In this document: in pieces, positions 1-11,900 of the stretch
Layout of the letters: every line of letters begins with the position of its first letter
Position numbering within the stretch: position 1 is the stretch's first letter
Assembly: GCF_008831285.2 (NCBI RefSeq)
Contig: NC_045139.1
Location: forward strand, 35,995,706 to 36,059,705
Direction: 5' to 3'
Length of the DNA: 64,000 nt
Source of the DNA: Nymphaea colorata
Lineage: Eukaryota > Streptophyta > Magnoliopsida > Nymphaeales > Nymphaeaceae
Translations under genes and position numbers: made by a program
Notes under the pieces: model-generated
Database searches by the model: none
What the model saw: only the letters and a program-made list of their open reading frames with translations
Told to the model about the DNA's origin: nothing

Positions 1-3000
1 CTATTTCATCAAAGAAAATAATTGATGGTTGATTCTTTTGAGCTTCTTCAAATAGCATTTTTAGCTGCCTTTCAGCTTCCCCAACCCACTTACTGAGAAC
101 ATCTGCTCCTTTGCGCATGTAAAAGCTAACCTTCTGTCCAGCTTTTGATGCTGCACAAGCCAATGCCCTTGCAATCAATGTTTTTCCAGTCCCAGGAGGA
201 CCACACAACAAAACACCTCTTGGAGGAGTGATGTTATAGCTGGCAAAGAAATCAGGGTAGAGGAGAGGGAAAAACACCATTTCTTTCAATGCATCAATAT
301 ATTCTGACAGCCCTCCTATGTCTTCAAAACTAACACTTTCATCCACCTGCAATGGTTGAATATCTGCTCCTCCTTTAGAACTTGGTCCAGCTGTTTGGAT
401 TCCTGTAGCACCTGGAGCAGAAAAATCACTCTGGTGACCCCAACCAGAAGCAGCAACATTCAGGCCCCATGAGGTTGACCCATGAATATCCAGCCCCCCA
501 AAAAGCCAAGGAGCTCCACTTCTGTTCCCTGCCCGTGCCCAAGGCACTGCTGGACCTTGATCAAGTTCATCCACAAGAAGGGAATCATCAGAGTCTTCAG
601 CTAATGGTGGGCGTAGCCGTTTATGAACCCGAGAACCACCTCTCCTCACATCCCTGTTGGTTTTCGTTCCCATTCCATGATGCAGGACTCTGCGTGGTGA
701 CCTTGGCCGCTGCTTTTCTCCTTTCTCAGGCAGAAATCTACGAACCTCTGCACGGTTACGAAGATCATATCGCCTCCTTCCCTCCTTCTCTTCCTCACCA
801 TCTTCATCTTCACCATCTTCCTCTCCTTCATCACCCTCATCACCTCCATCCCCTTCATCAACTCCCTCCTCACCTTCAGCCTCAGCCTCACGCTCAGCTT
901 CATCACCATTTTCTGTGTCATCTTGTTCAGCTTGATCTTCTGATGTATCCTGGTCATCTTCAGATTCTTGATATGATCGATCTCTTGCAATGTTGGCCGT
1001 TGTTGATCTTCGAGGTCTTAAACCTTCACGACGTGGCAAAGAATTGGCTTCTTGGACCTTTTTATGCCTCGGTGTCGGTGGGGTTGAAAATTCGTCCTGA
1101 TTAGCAGCAAGAACATTCTTTCTTCTAGAAGAGCGGTATTGTGGTCTCTGTAGGAGATAAAACCTCAACTGTTAGAACATTTTAAGCAATATAATCATAG
1201 CTGCACTTTGCAGACCCATAACCAGCTACAACTAACCTACATACACATTCCATGCTTGGAAGAGAATAAAATCTCACCATTAAGTCATCATCCTCTGAGT
1301 CAGAATTATCAGTTTCATAATCTTCAAGATTGATAGAGCTCTTCCTTTTCCTAGTAGAGCGTCGAAGATTAGGTGTCTGCAAACACAGAAGGCATGTGCC
1401 AATTAAGACATTTGACACACCACATTGCTTTTAGTCATGTAATCATCTAGTTTCATTTCTTAACAAGCAAAAAGCCTTGATGTGATTGATGCTTTACCCA
1501 AATCATGAAAACTTTGGGCAAGAAAAGAAATTATTTTAAGTCAAACAAGTCTCGTTGATTGCTCACATATTCAAGGTGTCGCTTTTCAATCTACTTTGGT
1601 CTAATGAACAAAACATTTAGTGCAATAAGGGATTCATCTGTGCATTTATGTGTTTACACTTTATATTGCATTGAAATGGGAAGATGAGCACATTATGAGT
1701 AAACACTATTTTTAATATCAAAATTTCTGTTGAACAGGCCCCAATATGACCACATACACCAAATGGCCAGAATAAAAAAGAATGTGTGAGAACCAAATAA
1801 AACATAATCCATGGTATAAAAGACAAAGAATAAGCTCTGTTTTCTGATCCAATCAGCTCTTTATACCAAATGTCAGTTAATATCTCTTAAAAATTGACTC
1901 ACGTCTTACCCTTTTTATAGCAGTCTAATTTCATCATTGCAAAATTAGAACCAAAATAATCTGAAAACTAGCCAATCCTAAAGCAAGAATCTTAGCACGT
2001 AAAAAGAGACCTAATATGCCTTCTAAAAATAAGAAAGACAACAAAACCAAAAAAGAAATTTCTTTGAACTAAGCTCCAGCTAAATGGGTGAACATAGAGA
2101 ATCCTGAAAACAGGTTCCAAGTTTTGCACAAGTATCATGGCATCTAGAGGCCAAAATCCATCAATACTAAGGGGATGTTTGGATGGCATCCCAAAATCAG
2201 GTTTTAGAGGTAAAACCTGGTTTTGAGTGTTTGGGTGCCATCAAAACTGGGTTTAAGGAAATCCCAGTTTTGACAAAACTTGGTTATGTAAAAGGGAGTG
2301 AAAAACTTGACCTTCCTCAGGTTATCCATAAAAAACTAGGTTTTGGGTGTCTCACCCAAACAAAAAAGCAAGTTTTCAAAACTCATTAAAAAACTTGGTT
2401 TTCAGTGTTTCCACAAAACTGGACCAGATGAGGGTGTCATCTAAATGCCCCCCTAAGGATTCTTATCATAAAAGGAGGATGGCGGATATAAACCTTGACT
2501 GGTGAATAGTCCCATAGGCCATAATCTTAAACTTCATTTTCAAGTTCTTTTTCATATGAAATAGGTATAAGGGACCATAGGCGCTTGTATGGACTATGAA
2601 GCAACAAAATTCAAGAACTCACCCAAAGTGTGCCATATTAAGATCCATATATAATAATTTGTTATGAATCGATTAGATATATTAAGGTCTTTTCTCCTGA
2701 CATTCTTATGGATTGACTTTGAAAACATAATATTCTTATTATTTATGATGATAATATGCCAAAAGTTTTGTGTGAATACAACATCTTTTAGTTTGTTGAC
2801 CAAACAAAACTTATGCCACACGGATGCAGATGCAGCAACTTTATTTTCAACTCATTTTCCATATAAAATAAGGGACCATAGGAATTTGTATGGAGTCTAT
2901 ATGGACTATGAAGCAACAGAATTCAAGAATTCACCCAAAGCATCCATATTAACAACTATGTATAGTCATTTGTTATGACTATGAGATATATTAAGGTCTT

Positions 3001-3280
3001 TTCTCCTGACATTCTTATGAATTGACTTTGAAAAGCTATTATTCTTATTATTTGTGAAGTGTGAATACATCTTTTAGTTTGTTGACCAAACAAACCTTAT
3101 GCCACATGGATGCAGGTGCAGCAACTTAAAAAAAAAATGGGTGCAGATGCAGCAATGATGTATGTGTATGTATTCTGCTTAAATTTAGGATGTTTTGCAA
3201 ATTGTAAAACGTAAAAGAAGACCTTTTATAGATTCCAATGAAAATAAGGTTTAAAAGCCTTTTCCTAAAAAAGGGATGAC

Positions 3281-3322
<42 letters not shown>

Positions 3323-4761
3323 TGTGTGTGTGTGTGTGTGTGTGCGCGCGCTGGCCCTCTATCTCCCTGGGGGCCGCCACCACATTGATGTGGGTGAAGC
3401 AGCCTGAGCATCACGTTCATGTGATAGAATAAAACAAAAGAAAGAAATAACCAATTATTTTTTCCTCAATTTCACCAATCAGTTCCTACTTACACTGGCT
3501 ATAATATCCTGATAAAAAGAAATTATATTGCACATAACCAATGACAAATAGTACTCAGGTCCAAAGAGCAAATGCATCAAGATCTTCAGCATGTGACTGT
3601 GCAGCAAGAACTGATCGATAAATACAAATATTTTCATTACTGAACAGCTCTCACTATAAGCAAAGAAGGTTTTGCAGCACAATAACTTAATAAAAGTTTA
3701 TATAAATATAAAGTTTCTAAATGCTTCATGAATGAACATTACCTATCTATTCTATAATTAATTAGAAAACATCAGAATTGTTGCACCAACCTTCATTTTG
3801 ACATATGTCTTTTCCCAATTTGACTTGAAAATTTATAACCAGTTGATTGGATAAGGTGTTAGAATTTCCAAGCAAAACAGAGCTAAAAGACAAGTAAATA
3901 ACCAAGGAACTAAGGAAACCTAGCTTGGAGATATTAATAATTCATATTTTGCTATCAAGTATCAAGGAAATGCATAATCATGTGCTCAATACAAAGGTGG
4001 TAAAAAGATGACTTACATTGGAAGAAGGAGACTGCACTGTTCTGTTTCCTGATCGTAAGACTTTTGCAATTCGAGGGCTTCCCATATGATGCTTAGCCTT
4101 GTTCTTCTATTAAAGCGACAAATGCATGAGGGCAAACAAAACCAAGAAAAGAGAAGGAAACAAAATTTCATTCCAGATGCTTTAAACTGACATTTTTAAA
4201 GCCTAAAAGGACGACTCAGGATATGATTTAAATCACCTAACATTCACAAGCACCATGATATTTAATACAAGAGAAGGGATATGACATTCAAAGTAGAAAA
4301 AGAATGAACAGATAATCCAAATATCCTCTTCATATGAAGCAGCACCCAAATCACTCCTGGAACAACAGAAATGCCTGGATACCAGAAAGCATGAAATAGA
4401 ATTTAATATTTTCCACTTTCTAGGTCTAGCGCCAATCACTTTATGAAAATAATTAGACGATGCACACCTTAGAAGCATGACGCAATGGACGACCTCCAGG
4501 GCGCAGCATTTTGGCTATTTGAGAAGCTGCAGTCCGCTTTTTCGTCTTACTCTTCCTTCCTATCGGTTGATTGTAGAAGTAGTATGAACGTGTGAATATC
4601 TTGGGCCGTGTCCTGAGTCTGTCACTCATGCGCACGGCCTTGATCTCTGGTGCATCACCCTCTCCAGCATCTACCTTCTTCTCTGCCACATCGGAAACCT
4701 TTGTGGAATTTTGTGAACGCTTTGTAGGTGTTCCATCCGAAGAAGAGCGCTTTGGATCCAT
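1..4761 (-). CDS. Bromodomain/AAA ATPase (ATAD2 / At1g05910-like), 5' part, continues past left edge
   Basis: Nuclear AAA ATPase of the ATAD2/Yta7 type; the Arabidopsis relative At1g05910 is, from memory, a chromatin factor reported to bind acetylated histones. Four coding exons join in frame: 4761-4468 (starts MDPKRSS), 4106-4017, 1376-1278 and 1147-1 (open at the edge). All three introns are GT-AG with phase 0 joints. Exon 1 has the basic SDRLRTRP and TAASQIAKML motifs; exon 3 has RRSTRKRK then SINLEDYE. Exon 4 has a long Asp/Glu tract (about 960-780), RRYDLRNRAEVRR, the ALKEMVFFPLLYPDFF stretch, Walker A GPPGTGKT (about 220-190) and Walker B IIFFDEI at the edge. The second half of AAA1, AAA2 and the bromodomain lie outside. 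About 540 residues are visible. The long plus-strand frame at 469-1104, rich in His and Leu, is the antisense of the acidic tract. Confidence 0.93.
2171..2453. mobile_element. Tourist-like MITE in intron 3 of the AAA ATPase gene
   Basis: A 283-bp element flanked by a TAA duplication (2168-2170 and 2454-2456). The termini are inverted: GGGGATGTTTGGATGGCA on the left and the complement of TGTCATCTAAATGCCCCC on the right. TAA duplications with GGGG-TGTTTGG-type termini are typical of PIF/Harbinger-derived Tourist MITEs. A related copy lies at 28848-29106. There is no coding capacity. Confidence 0.75.
2531..3127. repeat. Tandem duplication of ~300 bp in an intron
   Basis: Two diverged head-to-tail copies, about 2531-2840 and 2841-3127. 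Both carry the same landmarks in the same order: GGGACCATAGG, TATGGACTATGAAGCAACA, TTAAGGTCTTTTCTCCTGAC, TAGTTTGTTGACCAAACAAA and GATGCAG(A/G)TGCAGCAACTT. The second copy has several small deletions. It lies wholly inside intron 3 of the AAA ATPase gene. Confidence 0.8.
3280..3350. repeat. Compound (CT)n-(GT)n microsatellite
   Basis: About 40 bp of CT repeats followed by GT repeats ending in GCGCGCG, in the same intron. The translated frames across it, rich in Arg/Glu or His/Thr, are artefacts. Confidence 0.9.
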
Positions 4762-5850
4762 AGAATTTTAAACTACTCAAAGCTACATGCTTAATCTGCT
4801 AATACTGAACAAGGTGCAGGTATCAAAGAACAAAGAAGTAAGAACATGCACAAAAAAGGATGAGACATATATTTCTCGAGGAAAACAAGTCTATACAAAG
4901 CACAAACAGAGTGTATATAACATACATTAGTCCTTGAATGCGACGTACATAACTAACAAAACGGACAATCAAATTAAATATGACAACATCAAAATCCGAT
5001 AAAACAGGAACTGTAAAAGTAACAACCCACTCGGGACAATAGTACCCATCAACTTTTGCTAGCCACCTGACTACCTGACCCCGTAGAAAGATGTATCAAT
5101 AACCAGACACCCCATGTCCACTGCCCCCACAGAAAACCAAAGAAAAGTGAGGAAAAATACATAAATCGAGACATACAGACGATTTTCACTGACTTCCGTG
5201 CACCAACTATACCAAAGTGCCAGTGATAATAGCGAAGACAGCAAAAAAAAACAATAAAAATGATCATAACAATGAATCAAGCAAACAACTTGTTCGAAAC
5301 GAGGAGAAAACAAAGCATGACGCAAAACCCAAAACCCTAGCATTGTATCACAAAGATATCACCAACAATAAACATCCCAATCATCAGTACAACTGACATA
5401 TTAAAGGAAATAACAATCGAGGACACCGACTATTGCAATCATAAACCCCATAATCAGAGGATCACCCGAAAGGCTGTTAAAAAAAGGAAAACGTCAAGGT
5501 TCTCAAATTGGTAGGTTACAATTAGCAAGGAAAGGGCAGAAACCAATTCATTTCATGGAGGAAAGGCCGAATCGCGATGACTAACAGAGTGTTCGAACCT
5601 ACAATCATGGTTTCCTGAAAAACAAATGGCATATGAGAGAGAGTTCCTATACTGTTCGTAACAGACGAAAAATAGCTCGAATCCTAAACTGACCGTTGAT
5701 CGCCATGGATTGGCAGCAGAAGGGCGCTTGTTGTTTAAGATTTCTATGATTGCAAGAGAGAACAGAGAGACAGACAGAGAAGGAAGGAGGGGGAGGCGAG
5801 GGCATGTAGAGATGGACACACGGTGTCTCGGTCCTCCTCCGTGTTTTCTC
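4762..5850 (-). promoter_or_regulatory. Probable 5' leader of the AAA ATPase gene, possibly with a leader intron
   Basis: Minus-strand sequence upstream of the start codon at 4761. An acceptor-like AG lies at about 4796 and a donor-like GTCAGT near 5693, just before a purine/pyrimidine-rich stretch (5750-5850) that resembles a plant 5' UTR. I infer a leader exon near 5700-5850 and one intron of about 0.9 kb, but transcript data are needed. No long coding frame is convincing here; the 60-120 codon frames are chance. Confidence 0.35.
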
Positions 5851-6480
5851 ACCTATTTGTTTAAAGAAAATAGAAAAAGAAAAGGGTATTTTAGTCATTT
5901 TGGCAACAGCTTGCTTGACCGCTTCGCAACCGTGGGGGTCCCAGGAGTTTGGGGGTGGATCCGGATCTTTAAGTGAAGATCCGAAACCGCTCTTGGAGCC
6001 AATACAAGTAAATCTCGTCATGGTAAAGATCCAAACGAGAAAAATAACTGAAAATATTTTTCAAGTTTTAATCTCGTATTAAATTTAAGGTGCAGAGCCA
6101 CGTAGTGTTGGGGAAGAGTTAGATTGACGGCATTTTCTGATAATAATATCAATTTACAAAAGTCAAGTGGTTTTGGATCTGGATCCCTTTTATTATGACA
6201 TTGTCAGCATGAGATCCATTTGCTGAATCCAGCAGAGAGAGCGAGACCTCATAAGGATCCACATCCGAAGGAACCGGTTTCCTTCCGGGAGACCGGAAAC
6301 CTTCTCAGTCCAACTAGGCGTGTGGTGGGCCCAAGCGACCACCAAAATACCTAATAAACAAATTTTTTTATTCCCTTTGATTAAAAGAAATAATATCTGT
6401 TAGTATCGGCCGTATTGGCTTCATGCATATATTTGATACACAAACGGCGGCAAGTGCCATACCTAAGTTAAAAAAATACA
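5851..6480. other. Intergenic, no gene seen
   Basis: I see no coding frame, RNA gene or clear transposon terminus here. The GGATCC-rich patch near 5950-6280 resembles the degenerate 'GGATCTGGATCC' repeats seen elsewhere in the window, but I could not define ends. Confidence 0.5.
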
Positions 6481-6599
6481 TATATTAGCAAAGATATATG
6501 AGGTTTCCATGGGGGGCATATGTCTTATGGAACCAAATATTTGAAACCTTAATTCAATGTTGAATTTTGATGGACATAAGTCCAATTATATGGGACAAC

Positions 6600-7036
6600 T
6601 TAACGGAATCAAACTGACAACTGAACTTTCATTAGTTCGACCAACAACGAGTTACGATATTGTCCATAAATAGCCAAGACATTGTATGTATTATGTTCAC
6701 CAAAAGTCCAATTTCTTGGAAAATGAAAAAGCAAACCACAATGTTCAGAATCTTTGCAATGGGTGAATATCGATCCATTGATATGCAATGCTGCAAACTC
6801 ATATGGATCATAAATTTACTTTAAGACAACGAGTTCCAATTTGATTAACTCTTAAACTTATATTGTGATAATCAAGTGGCAACACATATTGCAAAGCCTG
6901 TGTTCCATAAAATGAATGCAACACATATTAAAATCGGCTATCATGTTATAGGAGACAAGATCCAAATCAGAGCTCCGTCGTGTTTCATTCCATCTTCAAA
7001 TCAAGCTGTACATTTGTTTAACACCAACTTGAAGGG
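6600..7036 (+). pseudogene. Decayed Ty1/copia RNase H remnant
   Basis: Translated pieces, joined only through stops and frameshifts, match the end of a copia polyprotein. In order they are a SW-KKQT stretch (about 6705), an EYRS segment replacing AEAEYR (about 6765), an LIWI-NLL helix (about 6800), LYCDNQVATHIA (about 6857-6895) and VFHKMNATHIKIGYHVI (about 6900-6950). Several in-frame stops precede YCDNQ, so it is not functional. The polypurine tract and LTR start follow directly. Integrase and most of reverse transcriptase are gone or unrecognisable. Confidence 0.75.
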
Positions 7037-7039
7037 GAG

Positions 7040-7252
7040 TGTTAGAAAGAAAGGTTAGTCTTCGAGGTCACATAAGAAATCGATATTGGATGAACACACA
7101 ATGGGAATAAGCATGAGATAGAGAAAGAGAGAGAGGGGCTCTTTCTTCTATAAAAGATGACAGCGACGACTAATCTCTCACTCTTCTCTCTATTTTATAT
7201 GTCAAACAATCTCAAGTTGTCATCCTGTCCCTGATTAGGAAGTAATCTTTAC
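7040..7252 (+). mobile_element. LTR start of the decayed copia element
   Basis: The polypurine tract GAAGGGGAG (7031-7039) is followed by TGTTAGAAAG, the usual start of a copia 3' LTR. A TATAAAAG box lies at about 7151 and CT-rich sequence follows. The right end near 7252 (a CA dinucleotide) is a guess. No matching 5' LTR is in the window. Confidence 0.5.
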
Positions 7253-7790
7253 AAGCATTTTAGTTTAATTAGTAAGTTGTTTTCATCATTGACGCACAAA
7301 GAATTGACACATGCACATATGTATATACACGTCTCTAAAAGTGTCAAAGTAATGTTATTTTGTTTTTGAATGAAACAAAAATAGAATTCTAAACCTCATC
7401 TTAAAACTAAGGATTCGAATATAATAGACTAAGTTTCGAACGAGCGTAGAATCCCAAAATCATGGTGTACACCAATGCAATTACAGTATGACACATGCAA
7501 ATAAAAGCTTCCACGCAAAGTTGCTACTATGTTTTTTTGGACTTGAGAATTCTATGCCATTCGTAGCAAATTGATAGATTTCTAATATGTAAAATTTTAT
7601 TTTTCTTTTAAAGACAAGCTGGGGTTAGACAGATCCCTGCCAATTGAACTATCGACATATTTCAATTTAAAGATCTTAAATGCAACACCCAAACTTTTGC
7701 TGATTCTGGACTCTTTCACTAGGGAAAAAAAAACACCAACCTTTAGGGTAAAAAGATGCCTTTTTATAGATTTTGAACACATGAAATCCA
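7253..7790. other. Intergenic, nothing recognised
   Basis: AT-rich sequence with no convincing coding frame, RNA gene or repeat end. Confidence 0.45.
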
Positions 7791-7794
7791 ATCA

Positions 7795-8110
7795 AGCTGA
7801 TGATATTGCAGGTGAGTGGGGAGAGACCTACTATCTGGCTGAAGGCAAAAGCTTCCACCCAACCCTTCATTCTCTTAAAAGTACATGTCTGCTTTCAATG
7901 TCTCAGGAGGCCACCCCTATTGCACTTCAACTTGTGTGTCGATAACCCTTTTGTTACAACACAAAGAGTGACGCAGGCCACCCCAATTGCACTTCAACTT
8001 GTGTGCCAATAACCCTTTTATTACAGCATAAAGAGTTGACACTAAGAATTTGAAATGGCAACTGACTGCTTACTAACCCCCAACTCGTCTGCTACACCAA
8101 GTTGGTGACA
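7795..8110. repeat. Dispersed low-copy repeat with internal 67-bp duplication
   Basis: Part of a repeat family starting with GGTGAGTGG and containing GAAGCC-CCACCC and 'ATAACCCTTTT' blocks. Relatives occur near 30370-30590, 38850-38970 with 39225-39350, and 59168-59272 with 59464-59568. Here a block is duplicated in tandem (7911-7977 and 7978-8037, period 67 bp). The short frames across it are a consequence of the repeat. Confidence 0.6.
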
Positions 8111-8974
8111 TTCACAAGTAACTCTTTAACATATGAACAAAACCCTTGTGGTTCATTTTTTTTTTGCCTTGGCATAAATTATGACAAGCATCACAACAAC
8201 TATCCACACAGACAAAAATACAGGAAATCCCCGATAGTGCAAATACTCGGTTCAATCCGATCCTCTCATCTTGTTAACAACTGGAATCAACACTTCATTC
8301 TTTAATTTTCAAAGGCACCATTGGTGTCTTCCTCTTGTACTACCTGTCAATAATTTGGTATTTATATGAAATTGATCTACAATTATTTCCAATCGATATA
8401 AAAGAAAACTGTTTATAGAGATATTTGTCATTTTTTTTAAAGGATGAGTGGTTTTGAAACTTATTATGGTTCAACAAGGAGTGCACTGGGACGTTACAAC
8501 ATTCACCCCAAGATTTAAAACCAATTCCCTATATGAGGTAGACCACCTTGCCGCCCAATGTGCTACAACCCCATTGATCATGCTGTTGTAGACTTCCATG
8601 GACTGAGGAGTTCCTTTAAACCAAGTTGCCGAGAGAAGGAAGGTATTGTGGAAAAGGAAACAGGGAAGCCTATATATATTCCCATGTATGCTTTTATGAA
8701 CATAGACTTATAAACATAGAATGAATACACATGCTAAAGAGGTTCATGTGACAAGTTTTAGAGAAAAATCACACTTCCCCTACTAGAATCTATAGGAAAC
8801 CTACGTAATATACACAAATTTATATATGCTATTAAGCAATGTGTTCATTTCCTGCATACATCAAATTAGCTTTCAAAAAATAGAAAATAAACAAATAATG
8901 AATAAAAATAATGATGAAGGGGGATTCTGGCAGCAAGGAGAGCAGCATCATATGTACCATGCAGGCAATCTTTC
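8111..8974. other. Intergenic / 3' flank of the EFR3-like gene
   Basis: No gene is recognised. The 3' UTR and poly(A) site of the minus-strand EFR3-like gene should fall in the right part, below 8975, but I cannot place them. Confidence 0.4.
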
Positions 8975-11900
8975 TCAACACCCAGCAGCTTTCAAGAACT
9001 TGTCATAGGGGCTTGCAGGCGGCAACCTAAATGACTGCACATATTCCGTAGAACAGGAGAGAAATTTGGGCTGGTTATGGTCATTTACAGCCAATCGGGA
9101 GTATACTTCAGGCAGATCCATTGATTTCTGCACATGTTTTCATGATGATGGAGAAATAAATTAAACGCATGGTTGCATTCATGTAGGTTATCTTTATATG
9201 CTTTTATAAAGGTACTTACCTTGATTATGAAAGCCGCTTCCGTGCTATCAGCATCTGAGGATAAGTCAATAGATAACACATTCTCCGGATGCTTAAAACT
9301 CATAAGCACTGACATCTTCTGCTGCTTCCCAGTTACAAGTGCTTCACATTGGTTCTTCATCTGGTCATATGATATTGGTGTTGTAGAAACAGCGAAACTA
9401 GCTACTTGAAGAGCCGCTTCCAGAACCTGCAAGAGAAAGCACATATTATATGAATAATGTGAGGGAAAGACATACATTACATCAACAATAAGAAAAGACA
9501 AAGAGACGATAAAGATCGAACACCATAAAAGAAACTCAGTGAAGAGAAACCAAAGTGTTTTAACTTACAGAGTCCATGAGCTGGTTGACACTCAAAACCT
9601 CTGAAGAGCTCATAGATGAAGGCACTTTGCCATCCACCTGGCTTCCTGATACTTCAGGTACAGGCTCTTCATCTGAGAAATATGCTGAAGGCATCATCTG
9701 CAATAGAAAATAACAAATATATGAAAAGGCTGTACCTCATGGTGCATTGTCAAACATAATAACAAAAATAAGCTGAAAGGGATGCGAGCCAACCTCATCA
9801 AAAGATTCGTAGTTCTTTGAAGCAAATGGGGAACCTGGTTTTGGTGTGTCCATAAACAATGGAGCACCCAGTGGAAAAGCATCGTCAAGTGAAAATTCCT
9901 CCAGTAGTTGTTTATGGATGCTAGAAAACTCATCCTGCAAAATCCAGTCATTTAATGGTAATCAAATTTAACATGTGCACTTAATTTGCTAAAGACTACC
10001 ATGGAGTCATTTGTTTCAAATATAACGCATTAAGACCTAGAGATTTAGGCTTGCACATGCTTCAGTTCTTTAAAAAAGGTTTAATAGGACATCTCAAATA
10101 GCTAAAAGCTTGTGTTAGAATATATTGTAATGGGGAACCGGGTCCATATCTGGACCCGGTCCTATGGGGCACGGATACCGAGGTGGGCTCGGTATCCTAG
10201 GCGGCACTCTTTCTCTCCCTCCTATATATTCTTCACTTACATGTAATTGTTGAGTTAAGTGAATGTGATTTTCTCTCTCCTAGGGTTGCGGTTTGCCCCT
10301 AGGTCAGAGCTTCCCCGTGGTTTTTCACCTCTTTCTGAGGTTTTCCACGTATACTGTGTGTGTTTTCTCTACTCTCCTTGTGGTTCGTGTTTCTACAGCT
10401 TGCATAGCGTAAATGTGGAAATGAATCCAATACAATTGATTACAGGCTTGAAGTAGACATAATATAAGAATAGCAACCGCAGTTCACGTGCTGCCCCCGT
10501 TGCCGTTTCCAGCACCGCCGGTGTGGATCTCTTCTTTGCTGCCGTCGTTATCAGCGCCGCCCTGCCCTGCTGCCGTCACAGGTCCCAGCGCCGCCGTCGA
10601 CTGGTTTTTTTCTTCTCCGCTGCCCTCATGGTATCAGAGCCACTGCGTGTGAGATCGTTGGTGTGCAAGTAGTGTTTTTCCGCCGTTCACGTGCTGCCCC
10701 CGTTGCCGTTTCCAGCACCGCCGGTGTGGATCTCTTCTTTGCTGCCGTCGTTATCAGCGCCGCCCTGCCCTGCTGCCGTCACAGGTCCCAGCGCCGCCGT
10801 CGACTGGTTTTTTTCTTCTCCGCTGCCCTCTTCTTCCGCGTCGCCGCCGGCTGTCTTGTTTTCGCCGCCGGCCAGTTGTGACCTTATTTGGGGATTGCCA
10901 TGGATGACGCAGTGATTTCCAAGCTTGATGATGCCCTGGACACGGGCAGCAATACCAAGGGTGAGAACTTGCCTGTTCATGTCACCTCCATTCGGCTGAA
11001 CAAGGATAACTATCTCTCGTGGTCTGCTGCCCTAGAAATCGGCATTACTAGTCGTGGTCGCCTGCACTATATCACTGGGGAGAAGCCTTCACCTTCTAAA
11101 ACTGATTCGCAACGGCCGACCTGGGCTTTGGAAGATAGTCAGGTTAAAGTATGGATTATTAGTTCGGTTTCCGCAGATATTCAGCCTTTGATCTTGCGTA
11201 AATCGACTGCATATGATATGTGGACTGTTCTTGCACGTATGTATGGTCGTAAAAAACGTGTTTTACGTGCATATCAAATCAAACGTAGCATATATGCTCT
11301 TAAACAAGGTGATTTATCTGTTGCCTCCTTCTATGCCGCCCTGAAGACCAAATGGGAGGAACTTGACTATCATGTGAATGATGACTGGAAATGTGGTGTA
11401 GATCATGCCCTGTATTGGGAAAAGGAATGGATGGACCGCACCTTTATCTTCCTTGGAGGCCTGCGTGATGAGTTTGAAACCATTCGGAGCCAGATTCTTA
11501 ACTGTGATGAGATTCCTGGAATCGAAGAGGTATATGCTCGTATTGAGTCTGAGGAGCAACGGCGCCAGATTATGCATATTGACTCCCATCAGGGGAGCTC
11601 TCCAGCAGCCTTTGTGAGCCATACTTCAGGGACAGGGCAGCGTCCTACTCGCCGATGCAGCCATTGCAACAAAGTGGGTCATTCTGTTGATTTTTGTTGG
11701 GACCTTCATCCTGAGAAGCGTCTTGTCCGAGGTCGTCCTCCTCCTCATCGCCGTGCTCCTTCTGTGCCCGAGCCTAGTCCAGGGTCGACCAATGTTGCAA
11801 AATCCAAGCTCTCCTCAGATCAACTTAGAGAGTTGCAAGCATACATTAGTCGTTTGTCTACCCAGGATGATGCTTCTACTTCTGAGGGGGCTAAGTTAGC

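Noticed and set aside
469..1104. 211-codon plus-strand frame rich in His/Leu/Pro
   Set aside because: It is the antisense of the acidic Asp/Glu tract in exon 4 of the AAA ATPase gene.
10113..10117. 5-bp target duplication for the complete copia element
   Set aside because: The left flank (GCTTG) and right flank (GTTTT or TTCCC, depending on the LTR end) do not match.
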